Assembly: GCA_902500995.1 (NCBI GenBank) | Contig: CABVSR010000001.1 | Location: 199,416-263,415 of the forward strand | Origin: an uncultured Nitrospira sp. | GTDB lineage: Bacteria; Nitrospirota; Nitrospiria; Nitrospirales; Nitrospiraceae | Length of the DNA stretch: 64,000 nt | Direction: 5' to 3' | Shown here: positions 42,165 to 50,867 of the stretch, piece after piece | Layout of the letters: every line of letters starts with the position of its first letter | Numbering within the stretch: the first letter of the stretch is position 1 | The notes under the pieces: generated by a model | Seen by the model: the letters and a program-made list of their open reading frames with translations, nothing else | Told to the model about the DNA's origin: nothing | Database searches by the model: none | Position numbers and translations under genes: made by a program

Positions 42165-43775
42165 GTGAGCGCCCAAGACCTGGCTGCGGCCTTTTTTTCC
42201 TCGGGAGATTTCCGGTCGATGGAGGCCGTTGTCCGGACCCTGTCGGGTCAGGCATCGATCGGCATCTTCCTTACGGATAGGGATGGACGCACCCTGTATC
42301 TCAATGAACGCCTCCGCCGCATGGCCGGAATTCCCCCGGTATCGTCGCCCGGTGCATGTTGGCTCGCTGCGCTGGCCCCTGAAGACCAGGATCTGATTGC
42401 CACCGAATGGTCCGCGGCCACCGCCCAAGGTCGGAGCTTTTCGCGTGAATTTCGCTTTCAAAGGCCGGATGGGTCGCTGCGTTGGGTCATGGCCGAAGCG
42501 TTTCCCTTGCAGGCACAAGGAGATCATTCCAGCGGGTACGTGGGCATGATTCGCGATATCACCCCTCGCCACCTCGCGCTGGAGGCCTTGCATGCCGCCG
42601 AAGATCGCTACCGGAGCCTGGCCGCGCTCTCGCCCCACGCGGTGTTGGTCTACGCGAACAAGACGATTCTATTCCTGAATGAGGCGGGCATGAGGCTCTT
42701 TACGTTTCCGGTTACGCCCTCGGTTGAAGGGCGCTCGCTGTCGGACTGCTTCCCGAAAGAGTTTCTGCAGGATCTCCCTCTGGCCAATCCCGGCCATGGA
42801 ACCGAATCGGTCACGCCCGTGGAACGACCCTTCGATCGGCCGGATGGAACCCGCCTCACTGTGGAATTGATGGCATGCCAGGTGGTCTTCGATGGCCAGA
42901 CTGCCGTGCAAGTGCTGGCCACGGACATCACGGCACAAAAGGATGCCGCTGCACAGCTGCGTCGCGCGCACAAAATGGCCGCCGTGGCAACCCTGGCAGG
43001 CGGCATCGCGCATGAGTTCAATAATTGCCTGACAGCCATCATGGGATTTTCCGATCTGGCGCTGCCGTTACTGGTGCCTGATAGCCGGGTACATGGTCAT
43101 GTGCAGCAAGTGGTCCAAGCCTCGAAACGAGCCCGAGACCTCGTGACGCAAATGCTCATGTTCGGCCGCCAGGCCGAAGGCGTCAAGCAACCGGTGTCCC
43201 TGGATATCCTTCTCAAGGAAACGTTGCGAATCATGAAGGGCACGCTCCCGGACAACTTGAGCCTTCGCGAATGGATTGCCGGCGGCATCCATCCCATTTA
43301 TGCCGACCCGACTCAGATTCACCAGGTTTGCCTGAAGCTCCTGGACCATGCCCTGTTGGCCATGAAACCAGACGGCGGAATTCTCGAAGTGCGCCTCGAC
43401 AATATCCACCTGACCCAATCGGCGAACGAACGGGATCTTCCGCTGCCCTCCGGCCACTATGTGTGTCTCACGGTGTCTGACACGGGCGAAGAGGTGAGCG
43501 CCCAAGACCATCGGCGGAAATCGGGACCCCTCTACGCCACTCTCCCGGAAGGTACCCAGGCCGGGATGACACTCGCCGGGGTGCAACGGATCGTGAGCGA
43601 CCATCGCGGAACCCTCCGGTCTACCAGCACATCCGGTCAGGGTACGACCACAGAAGTCTACTTGCCTGCCATCTTTCCCTCCGGCTCTCTGAGCGCCTCC
43701 GACTCACCCGGAGCTGGAACATCGGGAATCACCGGACAGAAGGAATTTCTTGCCGAGCATGACAAAGAGCGATAG
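42165..43775 (+). CDS. PAS-domain histidine-kinase-like protein with eroded ATP-binding boxes
   Basis: The 536-residue soluble protein has two PAS domains (about 20-135 and 145-260), a HisKA dimerisation helix with H-box GGIAHEFNNCLTAI (His283) and a HATPase-like region (about 375-510). The G1 box keeps SDTGEE (Asp439), but the N-box reads LLDHALLAM where NARDAM-like sequence with the Mg-binding Asn is expected, and the G2 region reads TQAGMTLA instead of GTGLGLS. Kinase activity may be lost. It starts with GTG after GAAGGAG. A receiver-domain gene follows 110 bp downstream. Confidence 0.82.
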   Translation: MSAQDLAAAFFSSGDFRSMEAVVRTLSGQASIGIFLTDRDGRTLYLNERLRRMAGIPPVSSPGACWLAALAPEDQDLIATEWSAATAQGRSFSREFRFQRPDGSLRWVMAEAFPLQAQGDHSSGYVGMIRDITPRHLALEALHAAEDRYRSLAALSPHAVLVYANKTILFLNEAGMRLFTFPVTPSVEGRSLSDCFPKEFLQDLPLANPGHGTESVTPVERPFDRPDGTRLTVELMACQVVFDGQTAVQVLATDITAQKDAAAQLRRAHKMAAVATLAGGIAHEFNNCLTAIMGFSDLALPLLVPDSRVHGHVQQVVQASKRARDLVTQMLMFGRQAEGVKQPVSLDILLKETLRIMKGTLPDNLSLREWIAGGIHPIYADPTQIHQVCLKLLDHALLAMKPDGGILEVRLDNIHLTQSANERDLPLPSGHYVCLTVSDTGEEVSAQDHRRKSGPLYATLPEGTQAGMTLAGVQRIVSDHRGTLRSTSTSGQGTTTEVYLPAIFPSGSLSASDSPGAGTSGITGQKEFLAEHDKER

Positions 43776-43884
43776 ATTCGCGAGTGAGGGGAGAGCGACC
43801 GATGAACATTCTGAACCGGCCGTTTGTCACCGCCGCGCCGCGTGAACTCTGACAGCCATTCGTAGAACTCCAACGAGGAATGTT

Positions 43885-44256
43885 ATGCCATCGGTCTTGA
43901 TTGTGGACGACGAAGAAGCGATTCGCCGGCTTATCCGCAGCACGCTCGAACAGGCAGGGTATCGCGTCCAAGAGGCAGCTGACGGCAAGGAGGGTCTGTC
44001 GCACTATCGTCAATCCCCGGCAGATCTGGTGATTATGGATATTCTCATGCCGGACCAGGACGGCTTGGAGAGCATTTTGACCCTGCGGCGCGAATTTCCG
44101 GACGCCAAAATCATGGCGATCACCGGCGGCAGCGACATGATCGGCATTCTCAATTTCCTGGATGTCGCGCGCATGCTCGGCGCGCGCCGCACGCTTCAGA
44201 AACCCTTCGAAATGCAACAACTGCTGGACGCCGTCCAAACTGAGATTGCGGGCTGA
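43885..44256 (+). CDS. Single-domain response regulator (CheY-like)
   Basis: The 123-residue protein is a receiver domain only. The acidic pocket VDDEE (Asp8, Asp9), phosphoacceptor Asp52 (VIMDILMP), the Thr of MAIT and Lys106 (LQKPFE) are all present, so it should be phosphorylatable. Without an output domain it must act by binding a partner or passing phosphate on. It probably pairs with the upstream kinase-like protein, although that protein may not be an active kinase. Confidence 0.9.
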   Translation: MPSVLIVDDEEAIRRLIRSTLEQAGYRVQEAADGKEGLSHYRQSPADLVIMDILMPDQDGLESILTLRREFPDAKIMAITGGSDMIGILNFLDVARMLGARRTLQKPFEMQQLLDAVQTEIAG

Positions 44257-44367
44257 CCGCCGCCGTCCCTGTTCCTTCCCTGATCCACCCGTCATTGACT
44301 TCCAGCCGATCGATCCGCACACTACGCCCGCTGTGTTTCACTTGGACCCAAGGGCGACACCTGGATC

Positions 44368-44799
44368 ATGACGTCGAGTCCCCAACTACACGCGTTCCTG
44401 GGCGGCCTTGTCGTCGCCGGGGGAGTCTTCGTCATGTGGGATCAGGCAGGGATCGTCTGGACGCTGCTTATCGCCGCGGCGGCGACCGGATTTCTCCTCT
44501 GGCAAGGACGCAGCGTCGGAGCGGTGTGGGCCTGGACGACATTGGGGTTGGGCATTGAAAGCATGACCTGGCCGGTTGTCACCATGGCGCGGATCCGGAT
44601 GGAAGCGACTCAGCCGACCGAGGAACAGATGGAAACCATTCTGAATGCCGTGCTCTTCGGCCTCTTCACCTCCGTGTTCTGGGTCACATTCGCCTTCGGC
44701 CTCTTCAAGCGCCTGCGGGCGCAGGCCGCTCCGGCACCTCCGATCCAGGAAGGGAGATCGTCCCCGCCAAGAGGCAAGAAAAAGCGCGCCCGCGCCTGA
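44368..44799 (+). CDS. Small membrane protein of unknown function
   Basis: The 143-residue protein has three hydrophobic segments (AFLGGLVVAGGVFVMWD; TLLIAAAATGFLLWQ; VLFGLFTSVFWVTFAFGLF) and a basic Pro-rich tail (SSPPRGKKKRARA) that should lie in the cytoplasm. No family was recognised. It ends 6 bp from the convergent PriA gene. Confidence 0.65.
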   Translation: MTSSPQLHAFLGGLVVAGGVFVMWDQAGIVWTLLIAAAATGFLLWQGRSVGAVWAWTTLGLGIESMTWPVVTMARIRMEATQPTEEQMETILNAVLFGLFTSVFWVTFAFGLFKRLRAQAAPAPPIQEGRSSPPRGKKKRARA

Positions 44800-44805
44800 T
44801 TCGCA

Positions 44806-47190
44806 TCACGCCATCGACACCGGATCGACGTCAATGTCATACCGGAGGCCGCCCCGTCGAGACTCCCGTTCAAGCCCCTCGCGCGTTCGCGCCGCTATCT
44901 CCTTACCCGCCTCGAGCGCCGCAGATTTGACCAGGATCTGCCAGCAATACCGGCCTCGCGTCATGACATGCGGCGCGGGAGATGGCCCAAGGATGAGGAT
45001 CTGTTTCGAGAGCGGTTCCGGCTCGGCCGAACCCATCGCCGTAGTTTCATGTTGATTTACCCCCGCACCCCTCCTTCCAGTAGCAGCCACTTGCGCTCGC
45101 AGCATAGTCACCCAGCGACCGGCGGCCTGAGCCACCACCGATTCCACCGTCCCGGACACATCCAGCCGAACCAGATGGGTCCAGGGCGGATAGTGAAGCA
45201 TCTTCCGGAACACGTGTTCCTGCTGCACAAACAGGTCTTCGTCGCCTGAGACCACGGCCGTGATCGCATGATGATCTGCAAACCGCGTCTGTATGAGGAG
45301 CCGGCCACCGGCACATCCGGGTCGAGCGAGATCGGCTGCATCCAGAAGAGCGTGGTACATCCGTTCTGCAGAACGGAAATCCGGAATATGCAGACCGGCA
45401 TCCGCATCAGGCAAGGCGACGAATGCCGCCCCCGGTTGAAGGCCAAGGCGGAATATCATCTGCGTACCGATCACGATATCAAGTTCCCCGGCGGCCAAAA
45501 GCCGATGAAACGCCCGCGCATCGGACGGGCGACGAATTGTTTCCCCGTCCACACGCGCGACGCGCGCCTGTGGAAACACCCGTCGAACGGCCTCTTCGAT
45601 ACGCTCCGTCCCTGATCCCACCGGTTCCAATTTCAGCGACTGACACCGGGGACACTGTTCGGGCACGGGTTTGGTGCGGTCACAGTAATGGCATCGCACA
45701 TGATTGCTGCGCCTGAAAAAGGTCAGCGCGACACTGCAGGCATCGCATTGCGGCATCGCCCCGCAATCCGCGCAATGCAGGACCGTCGCAAACCCTTTGC
45801 GATTCAAGTAGAGGATCGACAAGGCCTGTTGCCCCAAGGCCTCACGAATGCCTTCAATCAAGGGAGGCGACAAGAGGGCGCCGCCCGAAGACTCTCTGGG
45901 ATAGTCTTTCATATCGATGACATCCACGTTCGGGGCCTGGTACGGGTCTCGGTACACACAACGCGTCATTCGTCCTTCCTGCACCGCCGACAGGCTTTCG
46001 AGGGACGGATGGTTCGAGGCCAGCACCAACAGCGCGCGGGCGCAGGAAGCACGCTGGCGCGCAACTTCTCGCGCATGATAGCGGGGGACTTGTTCTTCCT
46101 TGAGAGACGCATCATCCTCTCCTTCCACCCACACGAGGCCCAGCCGTTCCAGGGGCGAAAACGCCGCCATGCGGGTACCAATGAGGACCATGGCCGAACC
46201 CCCTTGCGCCGCCTGCCAGGCCTCCGCGCGTTCCTGTACGGACAGGCCACTGTGCAAGAGCACCGGCCGTATGCCGACCGTCGCCAGGGCTCCGGCCAAT
46301 CGGCAGGCATGCTCAACATCACCGGTAAGAATCAGCGCTTGCTTCCCGCGACGAATGGTAGCTTGGGCAGCCCGAGCCAAGCACCACAGGCGCGTACGCT
46401 GATTTCCCTGAAGGAGCAGGGGGACGACAGCTTCCTGCTCGAGTGTCCGTTCCAGCAAATCCGGCCACGCCTGCGCTTCAGGTGGAGGATCTTCGAGAAC
46501 GGCAGGCTCGGCCTCCACCCCGATTGGAAGTGCGCCGCCCGGCGCTGAACTCTCCTGCTTGTGGAGACGGATGGTTTTTGAGACAACCGGCTGTTCATGA
46601 CGACCCACCAGCCCTTTTTGAAGCAGTGCCTGCAAGGCGAGCTTCCGGCGGGATGTGTCGCCCTTGAGAAGAGTCGCCGCCATGATGCCTTTGGGACGTC
46701 TGCGTAAGCGCGTGAGCAGCTCTGTTTCAGCGGCACTCAAGGCGCCGACAGGCGAGGGGCTCGCGAGACTAAGTTCCGTCGCCACATATCGAGACGGCAA
46801 TCGCCTCACCCGATCATCCGGTGGAAGCACGAGCTTGACACATTGCCCCCAGGGTGCGGCGTAGCGGTCGGCAACCCAGTGACTGAGCTCAATTTGGTCA
46901 GCCGTCAACAGGTGGCCCAGCGATGCCGCGCCAAGTGAACGGATAGCCTTGAGGTCCTTGGCCGGCGCGCCAGGAGGCAGTCGGTGATGGACTGCAATCA
47001 CGAGACCTTGAAGATCTCGGGAGCCGAACGGCACAAGCACCGACCGCCCAACTACAACACTGCCCTTGAGTTCTGAGGGGATCAAATAGGTAAACGGCCG
47101 ATGAAGCCGACGTGGCAATACGACGTCAACATACGTCGCAGGAAGCGAAGGGAGCGGCGAGGGGGCCGCTGGCGACCGGAGATCGGGCAT
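44806..47190 (-). CDS. priA: PriA-like primosomal protein lacking helicase motifs
   Basis: The 794-residue protein has the PriA layout: N-terminal DNA-binding domain (VDVVLPRRLHRPFTYLIP), winged helix, helicase lobes and the C4-type zinc repeats (CADCGAMPQCDAC; CHYCDRTKPVPEQCPRC). The helicase signature is gone: where GVTGSGKTEVY is expected the protein reads QGNQRTRLWCLA (about 261-272), the DEEH box is EGED (356-359), and SATPSLES has become SNHPSLES. It should not hydrolyse ATP in the usual way. Actinobacterial PriA proteins are known to be changed in a similar manner. ATG 47190 is preferred to 47301. Its likely role is as a fork-binding loader of the replicative helicase. Confidence 0.88.
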   Translation of the reverse strand: MPDLRSPAAPSPLPSLPATYVDVVLPRRLHRPFTYLIPSELKGSVVVGRSVLVPFGSRDLQGLVIAVHHRLPPGAPAKDLKAIRSLGAASLGHLLTADQIELSHWVADRYAAPWGQCVKLVLPPDDRVRRLPSRYVATELSLASPSPVGALSAAETELLTRLRRRPKGIMAATLLKGDTSRRKLALQALLQKGLVGRHEQPVVSKTIRLHKQESSAPGGALPIGVEAEPAVLEDPPPEAQAWPDLLERTLEQEAVVPLLLQGNQRTRLWCLARAAQATIRRGKQALILTGDVEHACRLAGALATVGIRPVLLHSGLSVQERAEAWQAAQGGSAMVLIGTRMAAFSPLERLGLVWVEGEDDASLKEEQVPRYHAREVARQRASCARALLVLASNHPSLESLSAVQEGRMTRCVYRDPYQAPNVDVIDMKDYPRESSGGALLSPPLIEGIREALGQQALSILYLNRKGFATVLHCADCGAMPQCDACSVALTFFRRSNHVRCHYCDRTKPVPEQCPRCQSLKLEPVGSGTERIEEAVRRVFPQARVARVDGETIRRPSDARAFHRLLAAGELDIVIGTQMIFRLGLQPGAAFVALPDADAGLHIPDFRSAERMYHALLDAADLARPGCAGGRLLIQTRFADHHAITAVVSGDEDLFVQQEHVFRKMLHYPPWTHLVRLDVSGTVESVVAQAAGRWVTMLRAQVAATGRRGAGVNQHETTAMGSAEPEPLSKQILILGPSPAPHVMTRGRYCWQILVKSAALEAGKEIAARTREGLERESRRGGLRYDIDVDPVSMA

Positions 47191-47348
47191 GCGGCATTCT
47201 AACAACACCGGTCTCGTGCAACAACGAGGACCGGCAGGAGGGACGCGCGGAGGATCAGGTCGGAAAGAAATGCAACCCGGGTGGGATGAGCATCGCGGCA
47301 CGCGAACCGGAATGACGGTCGGCCTGCATGAACCAGCCGCCGGGTGGA

Positions 47349-48866
47349 CTACGAGCCTGGAGCGGGCGACGGTGGCATTCCGTCGGCAGGACCGGCCGGG
47401 CCACGATCAGTCGTCACATCCGATGGAATCGGGGCGGTCGGCGTTTCCGCCACAGCCCCGTCGGCGGGCATCTGCGCCGCATCCACGTGGTGGTAAGTAA
47501 CCTGTCCCGCCTCCAGCTGCTTTTCAGTGGCTGGTGCGTTCACCGGCTGCGCCGGGGCCGGCTCTTCGACCGATTCAAGCACGATTTCAATGCGGCGGTT
47601 TCGTTTGCGTCCTTCTTCGGTTCCGTTGCTGGCCACGGGACGGCTCGCTCCATAGCCCACGGCAGACAACTTCGCCGAATCCATTCCACCCTTCTCGATC
47701 AAATACCGCACGATTTCTGCCGCCCGGGCCTTGGATAATTCCCAATTAGTAGGAAAGACGCCTTTCAACGACGGCCCGATTTCCATGTTGTCGGAATGGC
47801 CTTCCACACGAACCTGCTGACTGCCGGCCGTCGTCGTCAGATACTCGGTCAGTTTTTCAAGAATGGGGAGTCCTGCGGGTTTCACTTTGATTTCGCCGGA
47901 CTCATAGTGAAGCTGATCCGCCAAATCATCGAGGTTGAGACTCCGAGCTCCACGGACATGCTCGACGTTCACCTTGCCGGTTGAGCCGGCTTTACCCCCA
48001 TCAGGGACCAATGCCTCTGCCTTGGACACCATGACAGGCTGCGCGGCTGCCGGTGGAAGCTCGATCTCGGTGCCGTCGGACTGCATGGCTTCGAGGGGCA
48101 AGCCTCGCTTGGACCGAAGACGATCTCCGACCAACGCCCGAGCCGAAGCCCTGGACAAGACCGCAGTGGCCGTGTGTGGCTCCGTGGAGAGCACTTTCAC
48201 TTCGCCGATCTTTCGCTCGGGAAGTCCTCCTCCCGTACGAAATACCTCCATGTAGTCTCCGGACCGGAGGCCATCATCGTGCCCTTTGTCTAGATACACG
48301 ATATTTCCTTGCGACACGAGGGACATATGTTTGTCTGCCTGCAACTCGACGATCATCCCTTCGACTTGTGGTGCGGCAGAGGCAGACTCGCTGACTTCTT
48401 CAGCTGCAGGGGGCATAAAGCGCATGACCGGGTCACCGGGTGACATCGGGGCGTACGACCTGACAACCTGCACGCCCACCAACACGGGGTCCAGCTGAAC
48501 GACTTTCACAACACCAACCCGGTTGATCACATACCCGAGATACTGTTTGGTGAGGGGATGAAACACTTTCCGGGACCGCCGATACACCGTGTACAGGTCA
48601 CCGAGCGCCGCCTCTCCGGGATTCTTCAATTTGAGATACAGCGTATCCGTTCCGGACCATCCCAGCATCATGCGGTTGCCGGACAATTGATTGTCGCCGG
48701 TCATGACATTAATAACGCCTTCGATCGGCATGTCCTGCCGAATCGACCCGGCGGCATAGGTCAGCGCTGTCTCACCCAGTCGCACGCTTTGCGCGTTCTG
48801 AGCGTAAACAGGGCTGGCCATGACGGCCATGACACTGCAGGAGAGGATGATCAGGCTGGCGCGCAT
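47349..48866 (-). CDS. OmpA-domain protein with N-terminal unknown region
   Basis: The 505-residue protein has a Sec signal (cleavage near VYAQ, residue 23), a large N-terminal region (about 30-330) without a recognised family (VYRRSRKVFHPLTKQYLGYV, GNIVYLDKGHDDGLRSGDYM), an OmpA domain (about 345-450; VEGHSDNMEIGP, GRKRNRRIEIVLES) and a Pro/Ala-rich tail. The region resembles those of other secreted OmpA proteins with LysM-linked or flagellar-assembly-like folds. ATG 48866 follows GAGGA at good spacing; 48881 and 48941 are alternatives. Confidence 0.83.
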   Translation of the reverse strand: MRASLIILSCSVMAVMASPVYAQNAQSVRLGETALTYAAGSIRQDMPIEGVINVMTGDNQLSGNRMMLGWSGTDTLYLKLKNPGEAALGDLYTVYRRSRKVFHPLTKQYLGYVINRVGVVKVVQLDPVLVGVQVVRSYAPMSPGDPVMRFMPPAAEEVSESASAAPQVEGMIVELQADKHMSLVSQGNIVYLDKGHDDGLRSGDYMEVFRTGGGLPERKIGEVKVLSTEPHTATAVLSRASARALVGDRLRSKRGLPLEAMQSDGTEIELPPAAAQPVMVSKAEALVPDGGKAGSTGKVNVEHVRGARSLNLDDLADQLHYESGEIKVKPAGLPILEKLTEYLTTTAGSQQVRVEGHSDNMEIGPSLKGVFPTNWELSKARAAEIVRYLIEKGGMDSAKLSAVGYGASRPVASNGTEEGRKRNRRIEIVLESVEEPAPAQPVNAPATEKQLEAGQVTYHHVDAAQMPADGAVAETPTAPIPSDVTTDRGPAGPADGMPPSPAPGS

Positions 48867-49424
48867 AGGTAATGTCCTCATATTGATCACATCTAGGAGG
48901 GTTATCTGTAGCAACCTTAGCAAAGAGCAAGGGGTTGTCAAGAATTCGCCCCAGCGCCAGGCTTTGATTCAAGTCGCTCTGGATGTTATCGTGAAGTCGA
49001 GACCGCCTTCCGGTCAAGGAACCATGCGGGTGACGTCATGGGAACAGAACAGCGACGCATCAATACTCAAGTGCCCCGTCGAACGAAAGTGCAACCTTCG
49101 ACACCCATGGCCTCGGAGTGGGATATTGACGGTGAGTCTCGGTCCTCCGGTCTCAAAACGCCGGCAAGCGAGATGAAGCCTGCATCTGCGCACGATCATT
49201 CCGTCGCCGGTGCTTCATCGTCATCCTGCACAAAGCCCTCAACGATCCCCGCGGCCAGTCATGACGGCGCTGGCTCCTAACCGCTGGACAGTATTCACAT
49301 TCTAGGACTATCGGGACTAAAGCCCTAGGTCCTTTGTGCGCTTGCTATTAAAAATAAGCAGGGGCTAAGATTCCGACCTCCTAATTTGCCTTATAAGCCC
49401 TCAAACCTGTTGAGGTTCGAGCCA
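48867..49424. other. Divergent intergenic region before the complex I operon
   Basis: About 560 bp. An open frame of 80 codons at 49038-49280 (+) has no recognisable features and is not called. Close to nuoA lies a GGACTA tandem (49305-49310 and 49315-49320) followed by CCTAGGTCC, then an AT-rich stretch (CTATTAAAAATAAGC, about 49344-49358), a plausible promoter area although no clear -35/-10 pair is seen. Confidence 0.4.
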
Positions 49425-49808
49425 ATGGCCGGTTCCGAGCTCCTCTTAGAGTATCTGAGTCGATATTTTCCGGTTTTAGTGTTTGTGTTCATCGCTCTTG
49501 CGTTCGGCGCAGGCACCCTGCTGATCAGCTACTTTGTTCAACCGAAATATCCAGAACCTGAAAAGCTTTCTACCTACGAGTGCGGATCCGAGCCCTTTTC
49601 CGATGCCAGAATGCCGTTTCCTGTTCGTTACTATATTTTTGCCATGCTGTTCGTGATTTTCGACGTGGAAGTCATCTTTCTCTATCCCTGGGCCATAGTC
49701 TTTAACAAGATCGGCCTCATTGGCCTGATCGAGATGTTGATCTTTATCGGTCTTTTCCTCGTCGCCTATGTATACGCCTGGCGAAAAGGAGCGTTGGAAT
49801 GGGATTGA
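49425..49808 (+). CDS. nuoA: NADH-quinone oxidoreductase subunit A
   Basis: NuoA (127 residues) is a small membrane subunit of complex I with three helices. Its conserved loop [20 protein letters not shown] is present, with the essential Cys and Asp/Glu residues near the quinone site. ATG 49425 fits the family better than the TTG at 49386. The stop overlaps nuoB by 10 bp. Confidence 0.93.
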   Translation: MAGSELLLEYLSRYFPVLVFVFIALAFGAGTLLISYFVQPKYPEPEKLSTYECGSEPFSDARMPFPVRYYIFAMLFVIFDVEVIFLYPWAIVFNKIGLIGLIEMLIFIGLFLVAYVYAWRKGALEWD

Positions 49809-50326
49809 TTCAACTCGGCGGGCACGATAAGGACGGCTCTCCCGATGTCATCACCCTCACGGTTGAAAAAGCCGTGAATTGGGCCAGGAAGGGCTCCCTG
49901 TGGCCCATGACGTTCGGACTCGCCTGCTGCGCGATTGAAATGATTGCGGCTGTCTCATCCCGCTACGACATGGATCGTTATGGAGCAGGGGTATTCCGAG
50001 CGTCGCCCCGCCAGTCCGATCTCATGATCGTGGCAGGTACCGTCTGCCGGCGCATGGCGCCCGTCATTCGAAAAATTTACGATCAGATGCCTGAACCGAA
50101 GTATGTGATTGCCATGGGCTCCTGCGCCACGTCAGGAAATATTTACGATAGTTACAGCGTGGTTCAAGGAGTCGATCGATTCGTGCCGGTCGACATTTAT
50201 GTGCCGGGATGCCCTCCGACTCCTGAAGCCCTGTTCGATGGCATTCTGAAATTGCAGGAGCGCATTATGCAAAAGCGCGTGTTTCTCTCCCAACCCCAAG
50301 AAGTGAAGGACGCGTTGAAGGTCTGA
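49799..50326 (+). CDS. nuoB: NADH-quinone oxidoreductase subunit B
   Basis: NuoB (175 residues) holds cluster N2, the final electron donor to quinone. All four ligands are present: adjacent Cys43-Cys44 (LACCAIEM), Cys109 (MGSCATSGN) and Cys138 ([10 protein letters not shown]). It overlaps nuoA by 10 bp. Confidence 0.97.
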   Translation: MGLIQLGGHDKDGSPDVITLTVEKAVNWARKGSLWPMTFGLACCAIEMIAAVSSRYDMDRYGAGVFRASPRQSDLMIVAGTVCRRMAPVIRKIYDQMPEPKYVIAMGSCATSGNIYDSYSVVQGVDRFVPVDIYVPGCPPTPEALFDGILKLQERIMQKRVFLSQPQEVKDALKV

Positions 50327-50343
50327 CGGGCGGAATCGACTGC

Positions 50344-50841
50344 ATGAGTGAACTAGCCACACGTATCGAAGACACCTTTCCCGGCGCCTGCACAAAAGTG
50401 GTGGAATGGCGCGGGGACCTCGCCGTCACGGTGAAGCCGGAATCGCTACGCGATGTGGCCCGGTTTCTGCGGGATGATCCCGCCTTGCGCTTTGATTACA
50501 TCGTCCATGTCAGCTCCGTCGACTGGCCTGACGACGAAGACCGGTTCGAAGTCGTCTATGAAGTGTACTCGATTCGCACTCGGCAACGGATTCGCCTGAA
50601 AACGCGGGTGCCGGAATCGGACTGTATCGTCGATTCCCTGACTGAAATCTGGAAAGGCGCAGACTTCATGGAGCGCGAAGTCTACGACATGATGGGTATC
50701 CGGTTCCGGAACCATCCCGATCTTCGCCGGATTCTGATGCCGGACGAGTATGATGAAGGCTATCCGTTGCGCAAAGACTTTCCGCTTCGCGGCAAGGGGT
50801 GGCGCGACACGTTCGAATTTTTGGATGAACCGACCCGATAG
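50344..50841 (+). CDS. nuoC: NADH-quinone oxidoreductase subunit C
   Basis: NuoC (165 residues) is the 30-kDa-type structural subunit of the hydrophilic arm. The family signature occurs at FMEREVYDMMGIRFRNHPDL and RRILMPDEYDEGYPLRKDFP. It is a separate gene, not fused to nuoD. Spacing to nuoB is 17 bp. Confidence 0.95.
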   Translation: MSELATRIEDTFPGACTKVVEWRGDLAVTVKPESLRDVARFLRDDPALRFDYIVHVSSVDWPDDEDRFEVVYEVYSIRTRQRIRLKTRVPESDCIVDSLTEIWKGADFMEREVYDMMGIRFRNHPDLRRILMPDEYDEGYPLRKDFPLRGKGWRDTFEFLDEPTR

Positions 50842-50867
50842 TCAACGCGCGTTGACACTGAACGACC

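Noticed and set aside
49038-49280. 80-codon frame upstream of nuoA
   Set aside because: No binding site, no recognisable motif and Ser/Ala-rich composition of a chance frame.
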